Part shown: positions 26,305-35,382 of the stretch, piece by piece
Layout of the letters: every line of letters starts with the position of its first letter
Numbering within the stretch: position 1 is the stretch's first letter
Assembly: GCA_964569385.1 (NCBI GenBank)
Contig: CAZMUM010000014.1
Coordinates: forward strand, 1-64,000
DNA from: JAADHX01 sp964569385
GTDB lineage: Bacteria > Actinomycetota > Acidimicrobiia > Acidimicrobiales > Poriferisodalaceae
Reading direction: 5' to 3'
Length of the DNA: 64,000 nucleotides
The notes under the pieces: generated by a model
What the model was told of the DNA's origin: nothing
What the model saw: the letters and a program-made list of their open reading frames with translations, nothing else
Databases searched by the model: none
Program-made: the position numbers and the translations under genes

Positions 26305-28028
26305 TGCGCACCACCATGCGGGTTCGCTCCGGCGCAGCCAACAGAAACGGTGAGACTGCGCGAGCCTTCCGCGCCTTCAAACCCGCGCTTGCCGGACAGG
26401 TTCCGCGAATGTTCGCCGCACTCGGATTCGCTATGGCCCTGACTGCGCTCGAGCTTCTTCGTCCGTGGCCCATCAAATGGGTAATCGACGCGTTGACGGG
26501 CACCGCAATTCCATCAGATCGACTGCTGATCGGGTTTGCTGTTCTCGCCTTTGCCGTGCCCGCCGGCATTGGGCTTGTAAACGAACAGCTTCAGATTGCG
26601 GTCGCCAAAGTCAGCCGCAAGGCGACCGTGCGAATCCGCAGTGACGTATTCGAACACCTTCACCGCATTGAACTCAATGAACACAAGACACGCCACAGCG
26701 GCGATCTCTTGATGCGGCTCATGGGCGATGTAAACATGGTCAGGGACTTGCTGTTCCCATCCTGGATCACCATCGTGACCCGCGTATCGATCCTTGTTGG
26801 AGCGGTCGTGATCTTCGTCATGGTCGACTGGCGGCTGTTCCTAATCGCTCTGATACCGCTGCCTCTGCTGTCAATACGGGTCGGGCGCACATCCAAGAAA
26901 GTCAAGAAGGCGGCAGGCAAACAGAGACGTAAGGAGGGGAGTATCGCGGCAACGGCTGCCGAGGCGCTGCGATGCATTGACCTAACAAAGGCCTTTGGCG
27001 CCGAGAAGCGCGCTACTGCCAGCTTCACCCGCGACGCCAGAGGTGCCGAGCGGGCAACAATGGCGGCAACCCGCCACGCCGCCGAGATGTCAAGAACAAC
27101 TGAGGTCCTGACCGGCCTAGGTGTTGGACTAGTGCTCGCGTTCGGCGCGCTTCGCGTCCGAAACGGATTTCTCACTCCAGGCGAGCTTCTCGTCTCGATG
27201 AGCTACACGCGGATGATGTACAAACCAATCCGCAAGCTGACCGCTGAGGCGGCGCGGCTGGCGAAAGCGACCGCTTGTTCGCTGCGGGTACTGGACATTT
27301 TGGAGATTCCTGTCGAGCCAGCCAAAGAAGGCGCCAAAGCCCCTCCATTCGTCGGCGCTATTCGCCTAAACGATGTGCATCATGTTTACCCTGACGGTCG
27401 CCGTTCGTTGAAGGGGCTGTCCGTCGCTATCCCGTCGGGTGCCTTCGTCGTGGTCGCAGGAGACAACGGTTCTGGAAAGTCCACTCTCATAGCGTTGTTA
27501 CTGCGTCTCTATCGGCCGAGCTCGGGCCGGATCACTATTGATGGCCTTGATATCGAGACTTTGCGACTCGACACTTACCGCCGCCAGATTGCCTACGTCC
27601 CGCAAGAGCTGTCACTGTTCAGCGGAACGATACGGGAGAACATCGCGTTCGGAAGGCCAGACGCCACCGATGCTGAGATCGAGGCTGCCGCGGCCCTTGC
27701 GGCCTTCGACGAGGTCGTGCTTACGTTGCCGGACCGATACGAGACTGTCCTCGAAGAGGCAGGGCGATCGCTGTCAGGTGGTCAAGCCAGACGGCTGATG
27801 CTTGCTCGCGCCGCCCTACGTGGAGCGCCAATCGTCCTGCTCGATGAACCACTTGCTGGGCTGGATCCTGAGGCCAAGCAGGGTGTGATCACCGCCATTC
27901 AGAATATGGCCAACGGTTGCACCATGCTCGTTGTGTCTCATGAAGACGCTGAGGAGCTCGGGGCTACGCATCGAATTCATCTCGAAGATGGCCGCTTGGT
28001 GGTCCCGGATCACCTGAGGTCGGCATGA
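26301..28028 (+). CDS. ABC exporter, membrane and ATPase domains fused (MsbA-like half-transporter)
   Basis: 575 residues. The six-helix exporter domain spans about 35-330 and the ATPase 350-575: Walker A GDNGSGKST (387-395), Q-loop VPQEL, signature LSGGQ (491-495), Walker B IVLLDEP (511-517) and the switch His in VVSHE. Works as a homodimer, or with another half not found here. It is embedded in the operon (4-nt overlaps each side), so it most likely exports or flips the glycoconjugate. Starts at GTG 26301 or ATG 26304. Confidence 0.92.
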   Translation: MMRTTMRVRSGAANRNGETARAFRAFKPALAGQVPRMFAALGFAMALTALELLRPWPIKWVIDALTGTAIPSDRLLIGFAVLAFAVPAGIGLVNEQLQIAVAKVSRKATVRIRSDVFEHLHRIELNEHKTRHSGDLLMRLMGDVNMVRDLLFPSWITIVTRVSILVGAVVIFVMVDWRLFLIALIPLPLLSIRVGRTSKKVKKAAGKQRRKEGSIAATAAEALRCIDLTKAFGAEKRATASFTRDARGAERATMAATRHAAEMSRTTEVLTGLGVGLVLAFGALRVRNGFLTPGELLVSMSYTRMMYKPIRKLTAEAARLAKATACSLRVLDILEIPVEPAKEGAKAPPFVGAIRLNDVHHVYPDGRRSLKGLSVAIPSGAFVVVAGDNGSGKSTLIALLLRLYRPSSGRITIDGLDIETLRLDTYRRQIAYVPQELSLFSGTIRENIAFGRPDATDAEIEAAAALAAFDEVVLTLPDRYETVLEEAGRSLSGGQARRLMLARAALRGAPIVLLDEPLAGLDPEAKQGVITAIQNMANGCTMLVVSHEDAEELGATHRIHLEDGRLVVPDHLRSA

Positions 28029-29329
28029 CTGTCATCCCAGAGCAACTCGCCGAGTTGATCGAGCCGGACCAGCTGACGAATCGGTTGCGACAGCATGGGC
28101 TCGAGATCGATGAGGCGCGCCGCACCTACATTCGGTACAAGCCTGACGCTGGGGCTGTGATCGCGGTCGAGTTGGTTTCCGGCTCGGTCGTGCATCGTGG
28201 TTACTTGCGTTACTCGCTCGATCCGAGCCGGGTCAGTCGAGTACTGGCCAAGGCAATGACGATGAAACCGACCCCGACATCACTCGGTGCCGGCGTTCGT
28301 TCGCTGGATGAGAACTGCGTTCTGTTCCTCTTCCCCAACGACTACAGGATTCGTCGATTGCGTTGGGTTACCTCCGGGCGCAAGTTTCGTCATGTCGTAT
28401 CAGCTGCGTTTCCTGAAGATGGTCCTTACGGTGGCCGCAGAAGCACAATCGAGATCATGCGATACAAACCCGAACGGCGGGTGGTTGGGATAGCGAATCT
28501 TGAACAATGGGCTGTTGGCGAGCCAACGAGGTCCGTCTTCTATCGGCTCCTGGCAGACCCGGAGGCTTCGACTGTCGCGAGAACGAACTCAGCGGCGCGA
28601 GCCGTTGGGCTTCCGGTGGCCGAACCTCTCGGAGTGTTCGAAGATGGCAGGCTCCACATCGAAGAAGCCATTCCCGGCGAGCCTCTCATCGACTGCGTAG
28701 ATGCTTTGCCAGAGGCCGAAGGCGTCGCCCTGATGCTGCACGGCATTGCCAAGATGGATGCGCCGTTCCTGGGTCGGGTCACGGCCGACGACGACGTTTC
28801 TCATACGGCCCAGGTGCTTCGGTCACTTCTTGTGTTTCATCCGAACCTCGAAACCCGCCTGACAACATTGTTGGCGCAACTACGACTGCGGGCACCCGAG
28901 ACGAACACGGCCACCGTCATTCACGGCGATCTACATCTGAATCAGTTCATGCTCGAAGCCGGCAAGCTTTGGCTGGTTGACTGGGAACGAGCGTCGTACG
29001 GTCATCCGTACAGCGATCTCGGCCGCCTCTTGGCCCATCCGCTGTCGTTGGCGGTCCGCCGTCCAGAACTTCGGACTGGCGAACTACTCGTATTCGTCGC
29101 CGATGTCGTAGAGCAGTATCGGCGGCTATCTCCCGCTCTGAGTGGCGACCTTGACTTCTACGTCGTTGCCGGTCTCCTGGATCAAGCCTTGCTCGTCTCG
29201 CGCCATCTGGAGGCAGAGTGGCAGGCACGCAGTCGCCGAATTCTCGACATTGCGGCGGCCGTACTCGCCGTCGGCGCCCAACAGGTTGTCGCAGACAGCG
29301 AAGATCTGAAAATTAGGGATGGACTATGA
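28025..29329 (+). CDS. Aminoglycoside-phosphotransferase-fold kinase
   Basis: 434 residues with a C-terminal APH/choline-kinase fold: catalytic loop IHGDLHLNQ and metal-binding LVDWERASYGHPYSDLG. The Asn that normally sits at the eighth position of HGDxxxxN is Gln here, with Asn one place earlier. The first 150 residues are not recognised. Such kinases phosphorylate sugars, polyols or amino sugars. In this operon a sugar or glycoconjugate is the likely substrate. Overlaps the exporter gene and ugd by 4 nt each. Confidence 0.8.
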   Translation: MTVIPEQLAELIEPDQLTNRLRQHGLEIDEARRTYIRYKPDAGAVIAVELVSGSVVHRGYLRYSLDPSRVSRVLAKAMTMKPTPTSLGAGVRSLDENCVLFLFPNDYRIRRLRWVTSGRKFRHVVSAAFPEDGPYGGRRSTIEIMRYKPERRVVGIANLEQWAVGEPTRSVFYRLLADPEASTVARTNSAARAVGLPVAEPLGVFEDGRLHIEEAIPGEPLIDCVDALPEAEGVALMLHGIAKMDAPFLGRVTADDDVSHTAQVLRSLLVFHPNLETRLTTLLAQLRLRAPETNTATVIHGDLHLNQFMLEAGKLWLVDWERASYGHPYSDLGRLLAHPLSLAVRRPELRTGELLVFVADVVEQYRRLSPALSGDLDFYVVAGLLDQALLVSRHLEAEWQARSRRILDIAAAVLAVGAQQVVADSEDLKIRDGL

Positions 29330-30609
29330 AACTTGCAGTCATCGGTGCTGGTTATGTCGGACTCACGACAGCTGTCGCATTCGCCTCGACAGGCCATGAT
29401 GTGGTCGGCATCGACATCGATCAGAGTCGTGTCGACCTATTGAACTCCGGTGTGTCACCCATCGTGGAGGAGGGCATGAGCACCTACCTCGGCACGGGAC
29501 TGTCAAGTGGCCACCTGCGGTTCGAAAGCGAGATTTCGGCGGTGGCCGATGCGGAGTTCATTTTCCTGTGTCTGCCCACGCCAACTACACCGAGCGGCCA
29601 TCCTGATTTGACTTTCATCGAGAAGGCTTGCGCGTCAATCCGCGAAGTTGCGGCTGCCGGGGCCATCGTCATCACGAAGTCAACTGTGCCAGTTGGCACT
29701 CATCGGACCGTGACCACTTGGCTCGACCGGCCTGATATGGCCGTCGTCGCCAATCCTGAGTTTCTTCGTGAAGGAACCGCGCTGGCTGATTTCCTCGATC
29801 CCGACCGAGTGGTCATCGGCGCTACCGAACGACGAGCAGCAGAGAGAGTGGCCGATCTCTATCGTGGCTTCACCGACAGCATCGTTGTGGTCGGCCCGAC
29901 CGAGGCCGAGTTGATCAAGTACGCGGCTAACGCCTTTCTCGCGACGCGGCTTTCCTTTGTCAACGAGATCGCCCGCATTTGCGCCGCTTTCCAGGCCGAC
30001 CCGACGGCCGTGTTGGAGGGGCTCGGGGCCGACCACCGTGTTGGACCTCACTTCCTCCAGCCCGGCCCGGGATGGGGTGGCTCTTGTTTCCCGAAGGACA
30101 CGATCGCGCTGCGGCGCCTAGCGATTGACGCCGCAATCGACGTGCCGGTGATCAGTGGCGCAATTGAGTCGAACGAGCGCCAGATCGACCACATTGCCAA
30201 AACAATCGCATCGATGGTGCCTGCGTGCGGACCAGCCCAAATCGCTGTCTGGGGGCTGGCTTTCAAGGCTGGAACCGATGACACCCGCTGCTCACCGGCT
30301 ATGACCATCGCCGCTCGTCTCGCCGCCGCAGGTCATCGTGTCAACACGTTCGACCCTGCAACCGATTCGACTCCCGCGGGCACAACAGCGGCAAGCGACA
30401 TGTTGGAAGCTACCCGCGGTGCCCACGTACTGGTTGTGTTAACCGAGTGGGACGACTTCGCGAAAGCCGACATGGTCGAGGTCGCCTCGCTGATGTCGGG
30501 CAGCCTGGTGTACGACGCGCGCATGATTCTCGACAGGTCCGAAGTCGAAGCCGCTGGTCTCCAGTACTACAGCCTTGCGCGGCAACCGGCGCTCGCGTTC
30601 TCGTCGTGA
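29326..30609 (+). CDS. ugd: UDP-glucose 6-dehydrogenase family protein
   Basis: 427 residues: Rossmann loop GAGYVGL (8-14), central KYAANAFLA (Lys198) and the catalytic Cys254 in GWGGSCFPKDT, with a C-terminal second Rossmann domain (WGLAFKAGTDDTR). Oxidises a UDP-hexose twice to the uronate. It may serve this operon (UDP-glucuronate) and, if it accepts UDP-GlcNAc as WbpA does, also the WbpB/D/E pathway at 51-54 kb, which lacks its own dehydrogenase. Overlaps both neighbours by 4 nt. Confidence 0.92.
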   Translation: MKLAVIGAGYVGLTTAVAFASTGHDVVGIDIDQSRVDLLNSGVSPIVEEGMSTYLGTGLSSGHLRFESEISAVADAEFIFLCLPTPTTPSGHPDLTFIEKACASIREVAAAGAIVITKSTVPVGTHRTVTTWLDRPDMAVVANPEFLREGTALADFLDPDRVVIGATERRAAERVADLYRGFTDSIVVVGPTEAELIKYAANAFLATRLSFVNEIARICAAFQADPTAVLEGLGADHRVGPHFLQPGPGWGGSCFPKDTIALRRLAIDAAIDVPVISGAIESNERQIDHIAKTIASMVPACGPAQIAVWGLAFKAGTDDTRCSPAMTIAARLAAAGHRVNTFDPATDSTPAGTTAASDMLEATRGAHVLVVLTEWDDFAKADMVEVASLMSGSLVYDARMILDRSEVEAAGLQYYSLARQPALAFSS

Positions 30610-31619
30610 ACGCCTCGCCGATTCCGCCGTGGTTGGCAAAGTGGCCGACGACCTACCTCTGTCGGCGCGGACCGTGGACTGTTCGAAACGACGATGCGTG
30701 GGGAGCCCTCATCCCCGAAACCGGAGAGGTGTCGGTCGTCGATCCGGCGGCTGACCCAGCCCTCCCGGGATTGGAGCGCGCCCTCACCCTCGGTCGACTC
30801 GTCTCATATCGCATTGGTCGGCGCGCCGTGGTTGCGACCGCTGACTCCTTCATCAAGGTCGTCAGACCAAAACGGGTCGAGCGGGTCGTGGAAAACCATG
30901 AGTTAGCGAGACGTCTCGCCACGTGCGCTGTTCCGACGGTCCTTGGCCACGAGGCCGATGGCCGCATCACAGTGTGTGCGATAACTGGTGACTCGCTGCA
31001 CCGCAAGCTGCGCCATGGATGTTTGGGCTCTCTCTGTCAGGACCCGGGATGCCTGAACCCTGACGATCTTGCACGCGTGGCCGATGCGGTTGCTGCGCTC
31101 CACGGCGCCTCACCTCCCGCAGAGCTGGGAGATCACACCGATCCAGGTGATTGGATTGACGTAGTCGAACGGTTCCCCGAGGGAGGTGCAGGGTTCCTTC
31201 GAGCCATTCACGACTGCATTCCGAAGGTACCAGCGGGCCGAACTCACCTCGTGCACGGCGACCTTCACGACAAGAACTTGATATTCGCGAGTAGCGAAGT
31301 GGCGCTCATCGATCTCGATGGCGTTTCGGCAGGTGTCGCTGAGGTCGATGTCGGAAACCTTACCGCTCACATTGTGCTCCGGGCCTTGCAGGCAGGCTTT
31401 GGCGAAGCTGTGGGACGGAGTCAGGTCTTGGAGTTCCTGGAGGCTTATCGCCGCCGCCGGCCTCTGGACCAAGCAGTCGTCGCGACTGCACAACGCCAGA
31501 CCTGGCTTCGTCTCAGCGGTTTGTACCAGTTCCGACAAACCAGTCGCCACCTCGCACCGGTCCTGGCGCAGCTGGCCGCCACGCAGGACGCTTCGAAAGT
31601 AGTGACAGTCCCGCGATAG
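30606..31619 (+). CDS. Second aminoglycoside-phosphotransferase-fold kinase
   Basis: 337 residues from GTG 30606, overlapping ugd by 4 nt (GTGA). A full APH catalytic loop (VHGDLHDKN) and the metal site LIDLDGV are present, and the N-terminal lobe has FIKVVRP for the ATP lysine. Distinct from the kinase at 28025. Two kinases of this fold in one operon suggest two phosphorylation steps or two substrates. Function unknown. Confidence 0.82.
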   Translation: MNASPIPPWLAKWPTTYLCRRGPWTVRNDDAWGALIPETGEVSVVDPAADPALPGLERALTLGRLVSYRIGRRAVVATADSFIKVVRPKRVERVVENHELARRLATCAVPTVLGHEADGRITVCAITGDSLHRKLRHGCLGSLCQDPGCLNPDDLARVADAVAALHGASPPAELGDHTDPGDWIDVVERFPEGGAGFLRAIHDCIPKVPAGRTHLVHGDLHDKNLIFASSEVALIDLDGVSAGVAEVDVGNLTAHIVLRALQAGFGEAVGRSQVLEFLEAYRRRRPLDQAVVATAQRQTWLRLSGLYQFRQTSRHLAPVLAQLAATQDASKVVTVPR

Positions 31620-31681
31620 TGCCGGGGGGTAACGGGTCTGGGTCGATAGGTGCGCTGGATCGCTCCTCTAGAATGACCGGC

Positions 31682-32431
31682 GTGAAAGTGCTGTTTCTCG
31701 GAAAGAGCCGATATCGGACTCGGCCGGACTTTCAAGGTCTTGTTCGACGCGGCGCCGAACTGGGCCACCAGATCACCCTCGTCGACCGCGATGAGTTCTT
31801 GGGTCAAGCCATGAGTGAGTTCGACCTGGTGTTCGCCAAGAGTCACTACAAAGACGACGCCGTCCGGTCGCATCTTGAAGACGGGAGCGTGCCCGTAGTA
31901 AATGCTCTGGCGGCCACGGCGGTCTGCGAGTCGAGGCGCCAGATCGCAACTCGACTCAGGGACGCAGCCGTGCCTACCCCCGGATTTCTCTCGATGGACG
32001 ACTCGACGATGGGAGCTGGAGTTCGGTGCATCGCGAAACCTGACCGCGGTGGCGACCATCGGCTCGAGATCCTGGATTCCTCACCGGTGAGCCCCGACCC
32101 CAACGTCTTTTACCAGCAGTGGCTCCCGGCCTCCACGGTTTGGAAGGTGTACACCGTCGGAACCCGACACTGGCAAGTCGAGTTGACCTACTCGTCGACG
32201 GTAGCGCTCGCCGATCCGAAGCGCAGCCAACCCCGGCCCGCCGGCGAACGGCTTGTTCGAGCCGCCAACGCGGTGGCTTCAACCCTGGGCTTAGCTGTTT
32301 TCAACACCGACTTCATCGACAACAACGGCCGCCTCTACGCGATAGACGTGAACCCCTTCCCAGGACTTTCCGGGCTCCCAGGGGCGGCTGAGGCGCTATG
32401 GTCACTCGCAGAGGCGACGGCCCGAAGGTGA
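31682..32431 (+). CDS. ATP-grasp ligase (RimK-like)
   Basis: About 249 residues of ATP-grasp fold: KVLFLGKSRY at the N-terminus, ATP-binding CIAKPDRGGDH, VWKVYTVGTR, and the metal site FNTDFIDNNGRLYAIDVNPFPG. Relatives form amide bonds between carboxylates and amines. Together with ugd it could amidate a uronic acid or add an amino acid (inference). GTG 31682 is preferred over ATG 31673 because TAGAAT (31669-31674) ends 7 nt before it, giving a leaderless internal transcript. Last gene of the operon, after a 62-nt gap. Confidence 0.82.
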   Translation: MKVLFLGKSRYRTRPDFQGLVRRGAELGHQITLVDRDEFLGQAMSEFDLVFAKSHYKDDAVRSHLEDGSVPVVNALAATAVCESRRQIATRLRDAAVPTPGFLSMDDSTMGAGVRCIAKPDRGGDHRLEILDSSPVSPDPNVFYQQWLPASTVWKVYTVGTRHWQVELTYSSTVALADPKRSQPRPAGERLVRAANAVASTLGLAVFNTDFIDNNGRLYAIDVNPFPGLSGLPGAAEALWSLAEATARR

Positions 32432-32776
32432 GCCAAGCCACTCCGCGCCGGTACCTGCGGTCTCACTCCTCGCACGCTGCCTAAACGAGGTCGTCCCGGA
32501 CTCCGGCGGCTGCATCCCAAATCACTGATGCGGCGTTTGACGAGCTTGAGCAGTGGAGGTTGCGGCCGCTCGACTCCAGGCAACGGTTGCCAGCGTCGAG
32601 GACTATGACCTGCACCGTCAATCCCTTGTCACAGGGGTTGTCGACGGTCGATGCCTCTACGGGGTTCACAAGGTGTGGTATCAGGTCAGCGATGAACGGG
32701 CCCGTGGAGCTGGTTCATGTCAATTCCGTACTGAAAACGGTCCTGTAATGCCAGGGTCGGATCAAAAGAGGTTGCC

Positions 32777-32890
32777 GTGACATCTCGACGAACGCTTCGA
32801 GAAATCGGTCTGGACCAGAATGGCTATGTCTCGACACAAGATGCAGTTGCTGAGTGGAACACTCTCACCGACGAACTGCAGCTCACGTGA
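32777..32890 (+). pseudogene. AbiEi-type antitoxin, internally deleted (copy 1)
   Basis: GTG 32777 with AGAGG upstream opens 37 codons. The first 23 match the N-terminus of an AbiEi-type antitoxin (LREIGLDQNGYVSTQDA), and the last part (AEWNTLTDELQLT) looks like its C-terminus. About 290 bp present in copy 2 (38747-39036) are missing. The flanking 32432-32776 holds no gene that I can identify. Confidence 0.65.
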
Positions 32891-33363
32891 CACGGCAAGC
32901 CCCAACAAATCAATGTTGCTGTACTCGGTGTGATGCTCGCCGACTCAGGTGCCGGGATCATTAGAGGTGCAACCAACTTGGAGCTGCGGATCGGGACCGA
33001 ACAGACCCGAGTGCCGTCGGATCTCGACACCGTTCGACGCTCGACGATTTCCGAGCGGATCTGGAAGAGACACTGGCCTCGGGGTGGGTAGGCTTCACTG
33101 GGCGGCTGGTGGACAAGGGCCCAATCAACGCGCCGCTACCTGACGCGTATCGACCACATGTCTTCCACGCGAAGCTCGACTATTGCGGCAAGCCCTTTGG
33201 AACCGTCGAGGTCGAGGTCGCTGCCGATGAGATCGGTGCCTTCGACGACATGGAGACCGTCGAACCAGACGCCGCAACGTTGCGCAGGCTCGACGTGATC
33301 GGGCTTTCTGCCCCTGGGCAGCTGCCGGTGCTGTCGCTCCGGCACCAGAGGGGGACCGGGTGA
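32891..33363 (+). pseudogene. AbiEii-type nucleotidyltransferase toxin, frameshifted
   Basis: Two frames carry AbiEii sequence: RGATNLELRIGTEQTRVPSD up to about 33045, then WVGFTGRLVDKGPINAPLPD to 33363 (VEVEVAADEIGAFDD). The N-terminus and the C-terminal part after LPVLSLRHQ are missing. The break near 33046 occurs at the same bases in copy 2, so it predates the duplication. Remnant of a type IV toxin-antitoxin/abortive-infection pair with the antitoxin fragment upstream. Confidence 0.72.
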
Positions 33364-33398
33364 GATGAGAATCTTGCCTTCGATCCGCAGGGACATGA

Positions 33399-33460
33399 TT
33401 CCAGTTCCGAAAACATCAGTGCTCCAGTTCCGCAAGTAACGATGCTCCAGTTCCGCAAGT
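33399..33460 (+). repeat. Three direct repeats in the ATPase promoter
   Basis: ttccagttccgaaaa (33399), gctccagttccgcaagt (33421-33437) and the same 17-mer again (33444-33460), spaced about 22-23 nt, i.e. two helical turns. They end just before the start of the DUF4143 ATPase gene, with a TACTGT -10-like box at 33467-33472. Two turns of spacing suggests a protein bound on one DNA face. Confidence 0.65.
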
Positions 33461-33478
33461 TATGGTACTGTTGGTTCC

Positions 33479-34747
33479 ATGAGTGCACCCCTCAATCGTG
33501 TCGTTTCCCGGCGTTTGGTCAAGTTGGTTTTGGAGCGGTTCCGTGAAGAGTCAGTGTTGTTGCTTCAGGGTCCGCGCTCGGTGGGAAAGTCCACGCTACT
33601 GCAGGAAGTTGCGTCTCTGATCGGTGCTGACGTCGTCGATCTCGATGACGTTGCCACTCGTGACGCGGTGGCGGCCGATCCGGCGCTGTTTGTGGGTGGA
33701 CCGGACCCGGTGTGTATCGATGAGTATCAACACGTGCCGTTGGTGCTCGACGCGATAAAGGCCGAGCTGAACCGTGACGGGCGGCCGGGTCGGTTTATCC
33801 TTACCGGATCGGCGAGGCATGAATCGTTGCCAGCTGCGGCGCAGGCGTTGACTGGTCGGCTGCATCGCGTGCCGGTGTACCCGTTCTCGCAGGGCGAGTT
33901 GGGCGGGGTCACAGAGTGTTTCGTTTCACAGGTGCTCGACGGAAATGTCGAACGCCTTGTCAGTGCGAGCAGTGTCACGAGTCGCGACGAATACATCGAC
34001 CGAGTGGTTGCCGGAGGGTTCCCGATCCCGCTATCGCGCCCGACGACCACGGGAAGAACGCGATGGTTTGACGACTATGTGCGGCTCACGCTTGAAAGAG
34101 ATGTTCGTGAACTGGCCCGTATCGAACAAGCCTCGGTGATGCCGCGACTATTGGCACGCCTGGCCGGTCAGACCGCGCAGGTTCTGAACCTCTCACGAGC
34201 CGCGCAAGACTTGAAGATCAGTGAGCGAACTGCCGAGAATTATCTGCGACTTCTCGAAGCAGTGTTCCTCGTGCACCGGCTTCCGGCGTGGGGGACGACA
34301 CTCACCTCTCGGAGTAGCTCTCGTCCGAAGATCCATGTAGTCGATTCTGGCATCGCGGCGCGGCTCCTTCGACTGAGCGCAGACAGGCTCGCGAGTCGGG
34401 ATCCGTCAGCGCTTACCGAGTTCGGTCACCTGTTGGAGACGTTCGTAGTTGGTGAAATCCTCAAGCAAGTCTCGTGGCTCGATGGAGTCTCCGGGGTGGG
34501 GCACTGGCGCACGCGAGATGGTGATGAAGTCGACGTTGTGTTGGACTTAGACGACGGTGGCGTGGTTGCCTTTGAGGTGAAGGCCGCGCAGCGGGTGGGA
34601 ACGAAAGAGCTTGGTCCGCTGCGAAAGCTCCGCGACGCGCTCGGCCCAGCCTTTCGCGCCGGTATCGCACTCCACCTCGGCGAACTGTCCTACACCGCTG
34701 AGGACCGGATCTACGTCGTGCCCGTCGATCGGATCTGGTCGCCATGA
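33479..34747 (+). CDS. AAA-family ATPase with DUF4143
   Basis: 422 residues. AAA_14 ATPase with Walker A GPRSVGKST (31-39), Walker B-type VCIDEYQHV (78-86) and sensor FILTGSARH. A C-terminal DUF4143 domain (RLARLAGQ to FEVKAAQ) holds the nuclease-like DGDEVDVVLDL and AFEVKAA pattern. Common orphan gene in accessory regions; function unknown, suspected in defence or gene-neighbour regulation. Start ATG 33479 is probably leaderless. A 101-bp piece of this gene is duplicated at 39687. Confidence 0.88.
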   Translation: MSAPLNRVVSRRLVKLVLERFREESVLLLQGPRSVGKSTLLQEVASLIGADVVDLDDVATRDAVAADPALFVGGPDPVCIDEYQHVPLVLDAIKAELNRDGRPGRFILTGSARHESLPAAAQALTGRLHRVPVYPFSQGELGGVTECFVSQVLDGNVERLVSASSVTSRDEYIDRVVAGGFPIPLSRPTTTGRTRWFDDYVRLTLERDVRELARIEQASVMPRLLARLAGQTAQVLNLSRAAQDLKISERTAENYLRLLEAVFLVHRLPAWGTTLTSRSSSRPKIHVVDSGIAARLLRLSADRLASRDPSALTEFGHLLETFVVGEILKQVSWLDGVSGVGHWRTRDGDEVDVVLDLDDGGVVAFEVKAAQRVGTKELGPLRKLRDALGPAFRAGIALHLGELSYTAEDRIYVVPVDRIWSP

Positions 34748-34782
34748 CTCTGCCGGTCATCTCATCTTCTCGGCGCGCCGAT

Positions 34783-35382
34783 TCATGTCCTGCCCTCGAT
34801 CTGGGGTAGGACGCTAGAGGGCGGCGATCGCGGCCGGCGCCCAGGTTGGCCATCTCGGTGCGTAGTCGCGGTACCTGTGCGGAACGAAGCGATTTCGTTT
34901 GGTCCGCCGTCGGTCGAGTTGTCGTAGAAGGTGGTTCTCCAACATGTAGGGACGACCCCTGCGACGAGGGACCAGATTCGTTTGTAGCGGGCGGCGAGCT
35001 TGGATATTGGGACGGCGTGGCCTCCTGCCTGGACGCGAGCGGCGACCCGCGGGCCGCTCAGTTCGAGGGGGATCATGATGATGTGCAATGCGACGTCGTA
35101 TCCGCACGCGGTTGCGGTGTGGATTAGATCGGCCTTGCTTGGGTGCGAGAACACGGTTTCGGTGCAGAAGTCGAGCCGGGCATCGAGCAGGGCTGTCCCT
35201 GTCTTGGCGGCGATCGAGGCGGCTTCATAGGCACGCTCGACTTCGTCGCCGGGGAATCGTTGGGTGGCGATCCGGCCGGCGTTGACGAACGGAAGTCCGG
35301 GGCGGTCCGGTTCGATGGTTCGTTCGAAGAACGTGGTCTTGCCGGCTCCGTTGGGCCCGGCGACGAGGTCGAGGCGGCTCAC
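34783..35382 (-). CDS. Zeta-type toxin kinase, C-terminus frameshifted
   Basis: 199 residues with P-loop GPNGAGKTT (9-17), NAGRIA where relatives have NADxIA, and FCTETVFSHPSK. Zeta toxins phosphorylate UDP-GlcNAc or other small molecules. After about residue 170 the frame leaves the family: the natural ending (DYAPRWPTWAPAAIAAL) is found in another frame, so a frameshift lies near 34860. The missing Asp and the frameshift may reduce or abolish activity. Overlaps the ParD-like antitoxin by 4 nt. Confidence 0.75.
   Translation of the reverse strand: MSRLDLVAGPNGAGKTTFFERTIEPDRPGLPFVNAGRIATQRFPGDEVERAYEAASIAAKTGTALLDARLDFCTETVFSHPSKADLIHTATACGYDVALHIIMIPLELSGPRVAARVQAGGHAVPISKLAARYKRIWSLVAGVVPTCWRTTFYDNSTDGGPNEIASFRTGTATTHRDGQPGRRPRSPPSSVLPQIEGRT

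Noticed and set aside
33399..33460. Short regularly spaced repeats that could be a CRISPR array
   Set aside because: Only three units of 15-17 bp with 5-8 bp between them, placed in a promoter; no cas genes in the window.
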